The notes: generated by a model not told the origin, from the letters alone. Shown: positions 1 to 5,605, counted from the stretch's first letter. The stretch: 13,047 nt of DNA from JAXDLK01 sp034666665 (GCA_034666665.1 JAXDLK010000074.1:1-13047), one strand, 5' to 3'. Numbers and translations: made by a program.

Positions 1-572
1 TCGGCTCCGAGGATCTCGAATCCGCGGAGCTCATCCAGATCATGCTCCAGGAGATCAACCGGCTCGACGGCGTCGTCACGCAGCTCCTGAACCTCGGCCG
101 GCCGCGGGACCTCACCATCGAGCCGACGCGGCTGTCCGGCGTGGCATTTCGCGCGGTCGACCTCGTCGACCCCCAGGCCCGGGCCAAGAGTGTCACGATC
201 CGGCGCATCGCGGCCGAAGGCGAACCCGTGGCTTCCTGCGACGAGGAGCAGATCTACCAGGTCGTGCTGAATCTCCTCGTCAATGCCCTTCAGGCGCTCC
301 CGGCCGGCGGCGAGATCGTGCTCGCGCTGCTGCCGGCTCGCAGCGGCATGGTCGGCTTCGAGGTGCGCGACGACGGGCCGGGGATGCCCGACGACGTCCG
401 CGACAAGATCTTTCTTCCTTTTTTCACGCGGCGCGAAGGCGGAACGGGCCTCGGGTTGACGTTCGTCCGCCGCGTCGTTCAGGAGCACAAGGGCCGGCTC
501 ACGGTCGAAAGCGAGATCGGCCGGGGGAGCGTTTTCCGGGTAGAGCTTCCGGCCGCGGAGAGCGAGGAATGA
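1..572 (+). CDS. Sensor histidine kinase, C-terminal part (5' end outside window)
   Basis: The reading frame is open from base 3, so the gene starts upstream; the ATG at 42 is internal. The visible 189 codons hold the end of a dimerisation helix (around EINRLDGVVTQLLNL) and then a complete HATPase_c domain. The N box is QVVLNLLVNALQALP, the G1 box DDGPGMP, and the F and G2 boxes are FLPFFTRREGGTGLGL. By family knowledge it autophosphorylates a histidine, which would lie in the part just before the visible residues, and passes phosphate to a response regulator. The stop overlaps the start of the NtrC-type regulator (ATGA), so the pair is translationally coupled and almost certainly cognate. 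The sensing domain and signal cannot be seen. The kinase call is very secure; the ligand is unknown. Confidence 0.95.
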   Translation, partial: GSEDLESAELIQIMLQEINRLDGVVTQLLNLGRPRDLTIEPTRLSGVAFRAVDLVDPQARAKSVTIRRIAAEGEPVASCDEEQIYQVVLNLLVNALQALPAGGEIVLALLPARSGMVGFEVRDDGPGMPDDVRDKIFLPFFTRREGGTGLGLTFVRRVVQEHKGRLTVESEIGRGSVFRVELPAAESEE

Positions 573-1909
573 AGAAAGTCCTGGTCGTCGACGACGAGCA
601 ACGGATGCGCCGGGTGCTCGAGATCCTGGTTGGCAAGATCGGCCTCGACTCGCACGCCGCCGAGAACGGCGAGCGCGCGCTCGAGGCCTTTCGCAAGGAG
701 CACATCGACCTCGTGCTCACCGATCTCCGCATGGCGATGATGGACGGTCTCGAGTTCCTGCGGAGGCTCCGGGCGATCGATCCGGAGGTGCCGGTCATCG
801 TGCTCACTGCATTCGGGACGATCTCGACGGCGGTCGAGGCGATGAAGCTCGGCGCCTTCGACTTCGTCCTGAAGCCGTTCGACCGCGAGGCGCTCGAGAT
901 CGTCATCCGGAGAGCTCTCGATGCGTCTCGCTCACGGCTCGAGAACCGCTTCTTCCGCGAGCAGAACGGCGCCACCGGCGGCCTCGAGAACCTGATCGGG
1001 ACGTCGCCGGCGATGCAGGCGGTCTACGACCTCGTCCACCAGGTGGCGCCGACACGAAGCGCCGTGCTCATCACCGGCGAGACGGGGACGGGGAAGGAGC
1101 TCGTCGCGCGCGCCGTCCACAAGCTGAGCCCGCGCGCGGCGAAGCTCTTCGTGCCGCTCAACTGCACGGCGATCCCGCGCGACCTCCTCGAGAGCGAGCT
1201 CTTCGGGCACGTGCGCGGCGCCTTCACCGGCGCGCAGACGGACCGAGTCGGCAAGTTCAAGGCCGCGGATGACGGCACGCTCTATCTCGACGAGATCGGG
1301 GACATGGACTACCCGCTCCAGGCCAAGCTTCTTCGCGTCCTCGAGGAAGGTGTCATCGAGCCGGTCGGCTCCGATCGACGGGTCGCCGTCGACGTCCGGA
1401 TCGTCTCTTCGACGCACCGCGACCTCCAGGCGCAGGTGCGAGCGGGCAAGTTCCGCGAAGATCTCTACTACCGGTTGAACGTGTTCCACCTGAAGCTCCC
1501 CGCGCTGCGCGAGCGGAAGCAGGACCTTCGGGCGCTCGCGGATGCGTTCCTGGCGGCCTTCGGGCGAGAGTTCGGGAAGCCCTCGCTCCGGCTATCGAGC
1601 GGAGCGGTCGAGCGGCTGGAGGCATACCGGTGGCCGGGGAACGTCCGGGAGCTTCGCAATCTGATGGAGCGCGCGGCGGTCCTCTGCCCGGGAGGAGACG
1701 TGTCGTCGCGCGTCGTCCGCGCGCTCGTTCCGGAAGACGTCGACTCTTCGCCGCCGGACTTCAACCTCGACCGTGCGGTCGCAGAAAGCGAGCGCACGGT
1801 CATCCTGCGCGCGCTGGCGGAGACGGCCGACAACAAGGTCGCCGCGGCCGCGCTCCTCGGGATCGGCGAACGGACACTGTGGACGAAGCTCAAGAAGCAT
1901 GGGCTGTGA
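569..1909 (+). CDS. NtrC-family sigma54-dependent response regulator
   Basis: A 446-residue protein with the full three-domain plan. The receiver domain (about 1-120) has acidic D8/D9, phospho-acceptor D52, T80 and K102. The AAA+ sigma54-interaction domain (about 140-375) has Walker A GETGTGKE at 170-177, the sigma54-contacting GAFTGA loop at 217-222 and Walker B TLYLDE at 237-242. A Fis-type helix-turn-helix lies at about 400-446. Such proteins bind upstream enhancer sites when phosphorylated and use ATP hydrolysis to open sigma54 promoters. The ATG overlaps the kinase stop by 4 bp, so the kinase is the probable phospho-donor. All key residues are present, so it should be functional. Its regulon is not known, but candidate sigma54 sites lie directly downstream, before the next gene. 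Confidence 0.97.
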   Translation: MKKVLVVDDEQRMRRVLEILVGKIGLDSHAAENGERALEAFRKEHIDLVLTDLRMAMMDGLEFLRRLRAIDPEVPVIVLTAFGTISTAVEAMKLGAFDFVLKPFDREALEIVIRRALDASRSRLENRFFREQNGATGGLENLIGTSPAMQAVYDLVHQVAPTRSAVLITGETGTGKELVARAVHKLSPRAAKLFVPLNCTAIPRDLLESELFGHVRGAFTGAQTDRVGKFKAADDGTLYLDEIGDMDYPLQAKLLRVLEEGVIEPVGSDRRVAVDVRIVSSTHRDLQAQVRAGKFREDLYYRLNVFHLKLPALRERKQDLRALADAFLAAFGREFGKPSLRLSSGAVERLEAYRWPGNVRELRNLMERAAVLCPGGDVSSRVVRALVPEDVDSSPPDFNLDRAVAESERTVILRALAETADNKVAAAALLGIGERTLWTKLKKHGL

Positions 1910-1943
1910 TCGCCCGCGGCGAGGCGAGCGGTCGCCCCGAAGG

Positions 1944-1973
1944 GTGCCGGAATCGGCACGGCCACTGTCGACA
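1944..1973. promoter_or_regulatory. Possible enhancer (activator-binding) dyads
   Basis: GTGCCG at 1944-1949 and CGGCAC at 1954-1959 form a perfect 6-bp inverted repeat around GAAT. An 8-bp palindrome, TGTCGACA, follows at 1966-1973. They lie roughly 85-105 bp upstream of the start site predicted from the 2030-2045 sigma54-like element, a normal distance for NtrC-type binding sites. The regulator gene ends 35 bp upstream. Short dyads arise by chance in GC-rich DNA, so this is only a candidate. Confidence 0.35.
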
Positions 1974-1982
1974 TCGGCAGAG

Positions 1983-1998
1983 CGGCGCGGACGTTGCC
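1983..1998 (+). promoter_or_regulatory. Candidate sigma54 (-24/-12) promoter, upstream copy
   Basis: CGGCGCG-N4-TTGC has GG at 1984-1985 and GC at 1996-1997, with exactly 10 bases between them, as the consensus TGGCACG-N4-TTGCW requires. It shares all conserved positions with the second copy 47 bp downstream, except that the base after TTGC is C instead of A or T. It is the weaker of the two and may be fortuitous. Confidence 0.3.
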
Positions 1999-2029
1999 GC
2001 CGCGCGTCGAAGAAAGGGACGTGTCGGCG

Positions 2030-2045
2030 CGGCGCGTCGCTTGCT
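2030..2045 (+). promoter_or_regulatory. Candidate sigma54 (-24/-12) promoter for the secreted protein gene
   Basis: CGGCGCG-TCGC-TTGCT matches TGGCACG-N4-TTGCW at all but two defined positions, with the invariant GG (2031-2032) and GC (2043-2044) 10 bases apart. Transcription would start near 2056, giving a leader of about 60 nt before the ATG at 2119. Its position directly after an NtrC-type activator gene, with dyads upstream, supports the call. GC-rich sequence raises the chance rate, so confidence is moderate. Confidence 0.5.
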
Positions 2046-2077
2046 TGATTCCGGCGTCAGACGACGTTTCGAGTGAA

Positions 2078-2094
2078 CCGGCCAGATCGGCCGG
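2078..2094 (+). other. Leader hairpin upstream of the ribosome-binding site
   Basis: CCGGCC (2078-2083) and GGCCGG (2089-2094) form a perfect 6-bp stem around AGATC, ending 9 bases before the AAAGGAGG Shine-Dalgarno at 2104-2111. It would lie in the 5' leader of the 2119 gene. No U-tract follows, so it is not an intrinsic terminator. It may stabilise the transcript or simply reflect GC content. Confidence 0.35.
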
Positions 2095-2118
2095 CCCGGA
2101 GCCAAAGGAGGATCACAC

Positions 2119-2844
2119 ATGGGGCCAAGAGGTGAGCTGAACGGACGGATCGCGTCTTTTCCAGGTGGCCTGATCGTCTTCGTTCTCGTCTTTGCCGGCG
2201 TTCGCTCGGCGGACGCGCAAACCGGACGGGTGCGTCTCGAACAGTCGCGGATCTACTTCGAGTACAACTCGACGGCGAGAGACTTCGGCGTGCAGGTCTC
2301 CCTCGATGGCGAGCAATGGAAGAACCTGTCGATCACGCGGCCCGGCGGCGATGCGATCTTCAGGGTCGCGGGCAAAGGCGAGCTCCGCGACGTCGGCTTG
2401 ACGGAGCTCTTCTTCGAGGGCGAGGAGCCGTCGCTCGACGACGTGCCGGTCGACGAATTCCTGGCGAAGTTCCCGGAAGGGAAATACCGATTCACGGGAA
2501 AGACCGTCGCGGGTGAGGATCTCATCGGGGCCGGCACGCTGTCGCACGCGGTGCCGGAGGGGCCGTCGAACGTCTCCACCGCCGAAGCCAACGGCACCCT
2601 CGTGATCTCCTGGGACCCGGTGACGAGCTCGGCCGCGGGCTTTCCCGCGAGGTCCGTCGAGATCGTCGGCTACCAGGTGATCGTCGATCCGTTTCAGGTC
2701 ACCCTGCCCGCTTCGGCGACGCGCGTCACGCTGCCACCGGAATTCTTCCAGTCGCTCGAGCCAGGGACTCACGATCTCGAGGTGCTGGCGATCGAGAAAA
2801 GCGGCAATCAGACGATCACGGAGAGCACTTTCGATACGCAATAG
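2119..2844 (+). CDS. Secreted protein with C-terminal fibronectin type III-like domain
   Basis: A 241-residue protein. The ATG is preceded by a strong Shine-Dalgarno (AAAGGAGG, 2104-2111, 7 nt spacing). The N terminus has a hydrophobic stretch (about 15-30) ending in ADA-Q, a signal peptidase I site after residue 33. Residues about 36-135 resemble a family I know from environmental bacteria that opens with a phrase like RIYFEYNSTARDFGVQV and contains GLTELFFEGEEPS and EFLAKFPEGKYRFTG. Residues about 147-240 look like a fibronectin type III beta-sandwich (LVISWDPVT, VEIVGYQVIV, THDLEVLAIEKSGN). It is probably exported and its biochemical role is unknown. No catalytic motif, lipobox or C-terminal anchor is visible. 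The upstream sigma54-like site suggests control by the neighbouring two-component system, as an inference. Confidence 0.85.
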   Translation: MGPRGELNGRIASFPGGLIVFVLVFAGVRSADAQTGRVRLEQSRIYFEYNSTARDFGVQVSLDGEQWKNLSITRPGGDAIFRVAGKGELRDVGLTELFFEGEEPSLDDVPVDEFLAKFPEGKYRFTGKTVAGEDLIGAGTLSHAVPEGPSNVSTAEANGTLVISWDPVTSSAAGFPARSVEIVGYQVIVDPFQVTLPASATRVTLPPEFFQSLEPGTHDLEVLAIEKSGNQTITESTFDTQ

Positions 2845-2867
2845 GGACTGGACGTACGACGTCACCA

Positions 2868-2979
2868 AAGAAAACCCCGACGGCTGCTTTCTCGGGTCCG
2901 CCTGGTCGGCGGAGCCGGCCCGCAGGGTGACTCGCTTCCGCGTCGTCTCGATCGCGGTGCGCTGCAGGAGCCGTCGGGG
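2868..2979 (-). terminator. Long-range 11-bp helix plus U-rich tract closing the RNA
   Basis: On the minus strand AGCCGTCGGGG (plus-strand 2875-2885) pairs perfectly with CCCCGACGGCT (2969-2979) and is followed at once by TTTTCTTT. The roughly 83 bases between the arms contain further stems: a 7-bp stem (2962-2968 with 2919-2925, one G-U), inside it a 5-bp stem (2938-2942 with 2953-2957), and a perfect 6-bp hairpin with a 5-nt loop (2897-2902 with 2908-2913). A simple terminator hairpin does not enclose such a domain, so this is more like the 3' domain of a structured RNA that also ends transcription. Plus-strand transcription would meet no T-tract after the second arm. Confidence 0.55.
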
Positions 2980-3045
2980 TCGGTAGTGCCTGGCGGTTGC
3001 CCAGGCAACCCACGGAATGTCTACGTTCCGCTCGGGTGATCCTGC

Positions 3046-3090
3046 CTAGGAACCCACCACCTCACGCGTCACCATCGGGGATTTACTCAT
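3046..3090 (-). CDS. 14-residue leader-type peptide with extended Shine-Dalgarno
   Basis: The minus strand reads ATG to TAG as MSKSPMVTREVVGS. The preceding 20 bases, AGAAAGGAGGTGGTCCAGCC (plus-strand 3091-3110), contain AGGAGG at a 10-nt spacing and could pair along their whole length with the common 16S rRNA tail, with one G-U pair. Such an initiation site is far stronger than those of the window's ordinary genes. The stop codon lies in the loop of a small hairpin (stem elements 3034-3037 with 3052-3055 and 3040-3042 with 3049-3051), so translating ribosomes would open it. This suggests a regulatory leader peptide or an RNA-embedded ORF. Function is unknown; translation has not been shown. 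Confidence 0.5.
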   Translation of the reverse strand: MSKSPMVTREVVGS

Positions 3091-3205
3091 GGCTGGACCA
3101 CCTCCTTTCTCGGCGCGCCCTTCGCGCAAGCTCCAGTAAGCTTGCCAGCCAGGAACCAGCCGCCGATTGCCGGCCCGAGGCCCGGTCCGCCGCGTCCCGC
3201 CCCAT
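3083..3205 (-). CDS. Possible 40-residue basic ORF overlapping the leader peptide
   Basis: An ATG at plus-strand 3205-3203 opens a 40-residue frame that ends by reading through the extended Shine-Dalgarno (the RRWSSHE C terminus) and stops at the TAA inside ATGAGTAA. Its stop therefore overlaps the start of the 14-codon ORF by 8 bases. The product would be arginine-rich with a possible amphipathic helix (SWLASLLELARRARRERR). No Shine-Dalgarno is visible before the ATG, and the same frame continues upstream as an antisense shadow in serS. It may be fortuitous; the overlap geometry is the only reason to list it. Confidence 0.15.
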   Translation of the reverse strand: MGRDAADRASGRQSAAGSWLASLLELARRARRERRWSSHE

Positions 3206-3256
3206 TACGGGAATGCGCGACGACTTGAGGCTCGTTACGCCTCGACCGTCACCGCG

Positions 3257-3262
3257 ATTGTA
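3257..3262 (-). promoter_or_regulatory. Possible -10 element for the minus-strand RNA
   Basis: The minus strand has TACAAT, one mismatch from TATAAT, 38 bp downstream of the serS stop. The hexamer 17 bp upstream, TCGCCT, is a poor -35. Transcription would start near 3250, ahead of the structured region. AT-rich hexamers are rare in this GC-rich window, which gives it some weight, but without a good -35 the call stays tentative. Confidence 0.3.
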
Positions 3263-3300
3263 GACGAAAGCGGTGGCGGAGGCGACACGGTCTGCCGCGT

Positions 3301-4578
3301 TCAGCCGCCGCGTTCGATGCGTTCGAGGCCGCCGAGATAGGAGCGGAGGACGTCCGGTACCGTCACCGAGCCATCCTCGTTCTGGTAGTTCTCCAGGACG
3401 GCGATCATCACCCGCGGCAGCGCGAGACCGCTCCCGTTCAGGGTGTGGACGAGCTCCGGCTTGGCGCCGGCGGCCGGGCGAAAGCGGATGTTCGCGCGCC
3501 GCGCCTGGAAATCGCGGAAGCCCGAGCAGGAGCTCACCTCGAGCCACTCCGCGCACCCGGGCGCCCACAGCTCGACGTCGTACTTGATCGCGGCGACGAA
3601 GCTGAGGTCGCCGGTGCACATCTGCACGACGCGGTGAGCGATGCCGAGCCGGCGGCAGACGTCCTCGGCGTCGTCGAGCAACCGCTCGAGCTCCTCGTCG
3701 GAACGGTCCGGGTGGACGAACTTCACCATCTCCACCTTGTCGAACTGATGTCCGCGTTTGATGCCGCGGACGTCGCGCCCGGCGCTCATCTTCTCTCTGC
3801 GAAAGCACGGCGTGTAGGCGACGTGGCGGATCGGCAGCGCTGCCGCGTCGAGGATCTCGTCACGGTAGAGGTTCGTGACCGGCACCTCCGCCGTGGGCAC
3901 GAACCAGAGGTCCTCCTCGGCGTCGCGGTAGAGGTTGTCGGCAAACTTCGGCAGGTTGCCGGTTCCGACGAGACACTCGCGGCGGACCATCGCCGGAGGG
4001 TAGACCTCCGTGTAGCCGTGCTCGGCCACGTGGAGGTCGAGCATCCAGGAGATGAGCGCGCGCTCGAGGCGCGCGCCGGCGCCGCGAAGGACGTAGAAGC
4101 GGGAGCCGGAGACCTTCACGCCGCGCTCGAAGTCGATGATGCCGAGCTCCGGCCCGAGCTCCCAGTGCGGGCGCGCAACGAAGCCGAGGCTGCGCGGCTC
4201 CCCCACGGTTCGCACCACGACGTTGTCACGATCGTCCGTGCCGACGGGAACCGCCGGATGCGGCACGTTCGGCACTTCCAGAAGGAGCGCCTCGAACTCC
4301 GCTTCGGCGGCCGCGAGCTCGCGTTCGAGGCGAGCCAGCTCCTCTCCCTGGCGCTTCACCTGCTCGACGGCAAGGCCGCGCTCGGCGGGCTCGAGCCGGG
4401 CGATCTCTCGGGACCGCTTGGTCCGCTCCGCGCGCATCGCTTCGACCTGATGGATGAGCGCGCGACGGCGTTCGTCCGCGCCGAGCAAGCCGTCGAGCTC
4501 GGCCGACGAGTAGCCGACCTTGGCGAGCTCGGCCCGGTAGAAGTCCGGCCGTTCGCGGATCGCGCGGATGTCGAGCAT
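3301..4578 (-). CDS. serS: Seryl-tRNA synthetase
   Basis: A 425-residue cytosolic enzyme that charges tRNA-Ser with serine using ATP. The N-terminal coiled-coil tRNA-binding arm spans about 30-100 (heptad-like, rich in E, R, L and A). The class II catalytic core follows: TAEVP at 229-233, motif 2 CFRRE...GRDVRG...HQFDKVE at 258-283 and motif 3 NGSGLALPRVMIAVLENYQ at 381-399. The length is normal for bacterial SerRS. I chose the start that gives MLDIRAIRE, the typical N terminus, with GGAGAGGA just upstream; the frame is open for 36 more codons but those residues are unlike SerRS. The gene is divergent from the Lgt-like gene. Downstream on the same strand lies the putative structured RNA, which could be its 3' UTR. 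Confidence 0.97.
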   Translation of the reverse strand: MLDIRAIRERPDFYRAELAKVGYSSAELDGLLGADERRRALIHQVEAMRAERTKRSREIARLEPAERGLAVEQVKRQGEELARLERELAAAEAEFEALLLEVPNVPHPAVPVGTDDRDNVVVRTVGEPRSLGFVARPHWELGPELGIIDFERGVKVSGSRFYVLRGAGARLERALISWMLDLHVAEHGYTEVYPPAMVRRECLVGTGNLPKFADNLYRDAEEDLWFVPTAEVPVTNLYRDEILDAAALPIRHVAYTPCFRREKMSAGRDVRGIKRGHQFDKVEMVKFVHPDRSDEELERLLDDAEDVCRRLGIAHRVVQMCTGDLSFVAAIKYDVELWAPGCAEWLEVSSCSGFRDFQARRANIRFRPAAGAKPELVHTLNGSGLALPRVMIAVLENYQNEDGSVTVPDVLRSYLGGLERIERGG

Positions 4579-4711
4579 TCGGTGTCCTCTCCGCGTGTTC
4601 GGGTCTTCTGTACCTGGTCCGCCGGCGTGAGGCGAACCATGCAAACCGCAGGGGACCTCGGAGGGGCTGAGTGGCCTGCTCCGCAACGTTCCACCTTCGA
4701 CCTTCCGGTGC

Positions 4712-4734
4712 CGGACGGTTTTCGCTACCGTCCG
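4712..4734 (+). other. Hairpin directly before the Lgt-like GTG start
   Basis: CGGACGGT (4712-4719) and ACCGTCCG (4727-4734) form a perfect 8-bp stem with a 7-nt loop, ending 5 bases before the GTG at 4740. No Shine-Dalgarno is visible there. In the mRNA this would cover the ribosome-binding region; as DNA it could be an operator in the 161-bp divergent region shared with serS. That divergent region has no clear sigma70 promoter that I can identify. Confidence 0.4.
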
Positions 4735-4739
4735 CGCCC

Positions 4740-5567
4740 GTGATCCCGTACTTCCGGCCCGGGGCGCTTCACGTCGGGCCGCTCACCCTCCACCCCTGGG
4801 GAGCCATGGTCGCGGCCGGCTTTCTCCTCGGCAGCGCCCTCGCGCAGCGGATCGCCCGCCGCCGCGGGCTCGATCCGGTCGTCTTCTGGAACATCATGCC
4901 GTGGCTCGTGGTCGGCGCCTGCGTCTTCGGCCACCTCGGCGACGTGGCCTATCGTCCGGAGCTCTACCTCGAGCATCCGCTCCGGCTCTTCGCGGTGTGG
5001 GATGGACTCGCCTCCTACAGCGGCTTCTTCGGCTGCGCGGTGATCGCGGTGCTGTACTTCCGCCGGGCGGGCGTCGACCCGCTGAAGGGTTGCGACGTCC
5101 TCGTGATCGGCGTCACCCTCGGCTGGGCGATCGGCCGCATCGGTTGCTTCCTGGTCCACGATCACATCGGCAGGCCCGTCGCCGAGGTGCCGGCAGTGGT
5201 GCGCGGCTTGCTCGGCTGGCTCGCCGTGCAGTTTCCCGCCGGGACGGCCGGCCGCGGCGCGCCCGCGGCCGCCAGGTTCGAGCTCGGGCTCCTCGACAGC
5301 CTTCTCGCCTGGGCCTTGCTCGCGATCCTGCTCGTCCTCGAGAGGACTCCCCGCCGGCCGGGCATGCTGGTGGGAACCGGTGCGATCTTCTACGGCGGCG
5401 TCCGCTTCCTCCTCGACTTCCTCCGCAACGTGGATCTTCCCGGCGCCGAGCCGCGGATCCTGGGTCTCACGCCGGGCCAGTACGCATCGATCGTCGCGGT
5501 CGCGCTCGGAGCGGCGGTGCTGCGGCACGGCCGGGAGCGGCCCCCGTGGCCGGAGCGGCTTCGGTAG
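4740..5567 (+). CDS. lgt: Lgt-family membrane protein (prolipoprotein diacylglyceryl transferase-like), divergent active site
   Basis: A 275-residue multi-pass inner-membrane protein. Canonical Lgt moves diacylglycerol from phosphatidylglycerol to the lipobox cysteine of prolipoproteins. The start is taken as GTG (VIPYFRPGALHVGPLTLHPWG) because Lgt usually begins this way; an in-frame ATG at 4671 would add an unlike tail. R133 (E. coli R143) in GRIG, G144 (G154) and R222 (R239) are kept. Several key positions differ: W20 for Y26, ASYSG at 91-95 for SFHGG (H103 lost), C136 for N146 and D226 for E243. The usual RHPSQLYE is replaced by RFELGLLDSLL (179-189). I recall Lgt-like proteins reading GRxGCFxxHDH in other phyla, so this is probably a coherent subfamily and not a decayed gene. 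Whether it acylates lipoproteins is uncertain. Confidence 0.85.
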   Translation: MIPYFRPGALHVGPLTLHPWGAMVAAGFLLGSALAQRIARRRGLDPVVFWNIMPWLVVGACVFGHLGDVAYRPELYLEHPLRLFAVWDGLASYSGFFGCAVIAVLYFRRAGVDPLKGCDVLVIGVTLGWAIGRIGCFLVHDHIGRPVAEVPAVVRGLLGWLAVQFPAGTAGRGAPAAARFELGLLDSLLAWALLAILLVLERTPRRPGMLVGTGAIFYGGVRFLLDFLRNVDLPGAEPRILGLTPGQYASIVAVALGAAVLRHGRERPPWPERLR

Positions 5568-5605
5568 GGCGCGTAACCGAGGAATCGGAAGCGAATCTTG
5601 CCCCG

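Larger units (their letters stand above)
2866..3250 (-). ncRNA. Putative structured RNA with an embedded short ORF
   Basis: This is the 456-bp stretch between the secreted protein gene and serS. Read on the minus strand it holds, in order: a TACAAT -10-like hexamer (plus-strand 3257-3262); a 7-bp hairpin (arms 3126-3132 and 3139-3145, loop of 6); an extended ribosome-binding region; a 14-codon ORF; a hairpin carrying that ORF's stop codon; two mutually exclusive short stems; and a three-way-junction-like domain closed by an 11-bp helix and followed by a U-rich tract. This density of perfect stems and the terminator-like end suggest an RNA of roughly 385 nt, made from its own promoter or as the serS 3' UTR. 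I recognise no named RNA family. It is not tmRNA, 6S RNA or SRP RNA by visible motifs. The ends are estimates. Confidence 0.5.

Noticed and set aside
1923..1936. Intrinsic terminator after the NtrC-type regulator
   Set aside because: GGCGA and TCGCC form only a 5-bp stem and no T-tract follows, so it is not supported as a terminator.
3091..3110. 16S rRNA 3' end fragment on the plus strand
   Set aside because: GGCTGGACCACCTCCTTTCT resembles the 16S tail, but the bases before it do not match the conserved upstream 16S sequence, and an ATG follows at once on the other strand. It is better explained as an extended Shine-Dalgarno.
2845..3300. tRNA, tmRNA, 6S or SRP RNA gene
   Set aside because: I looked for a tRNA cloverleaf with CCA, a tmRNA tag frame with T-arm, the SRP GGAAG-type apical domain and a 6S-like long rod. 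None fits.
3445..4743. 432-codon plus-strand open frame
   Set aside because: It is antisense to serS, whose class II motifs are all intact; the frame is open because of codon bias.
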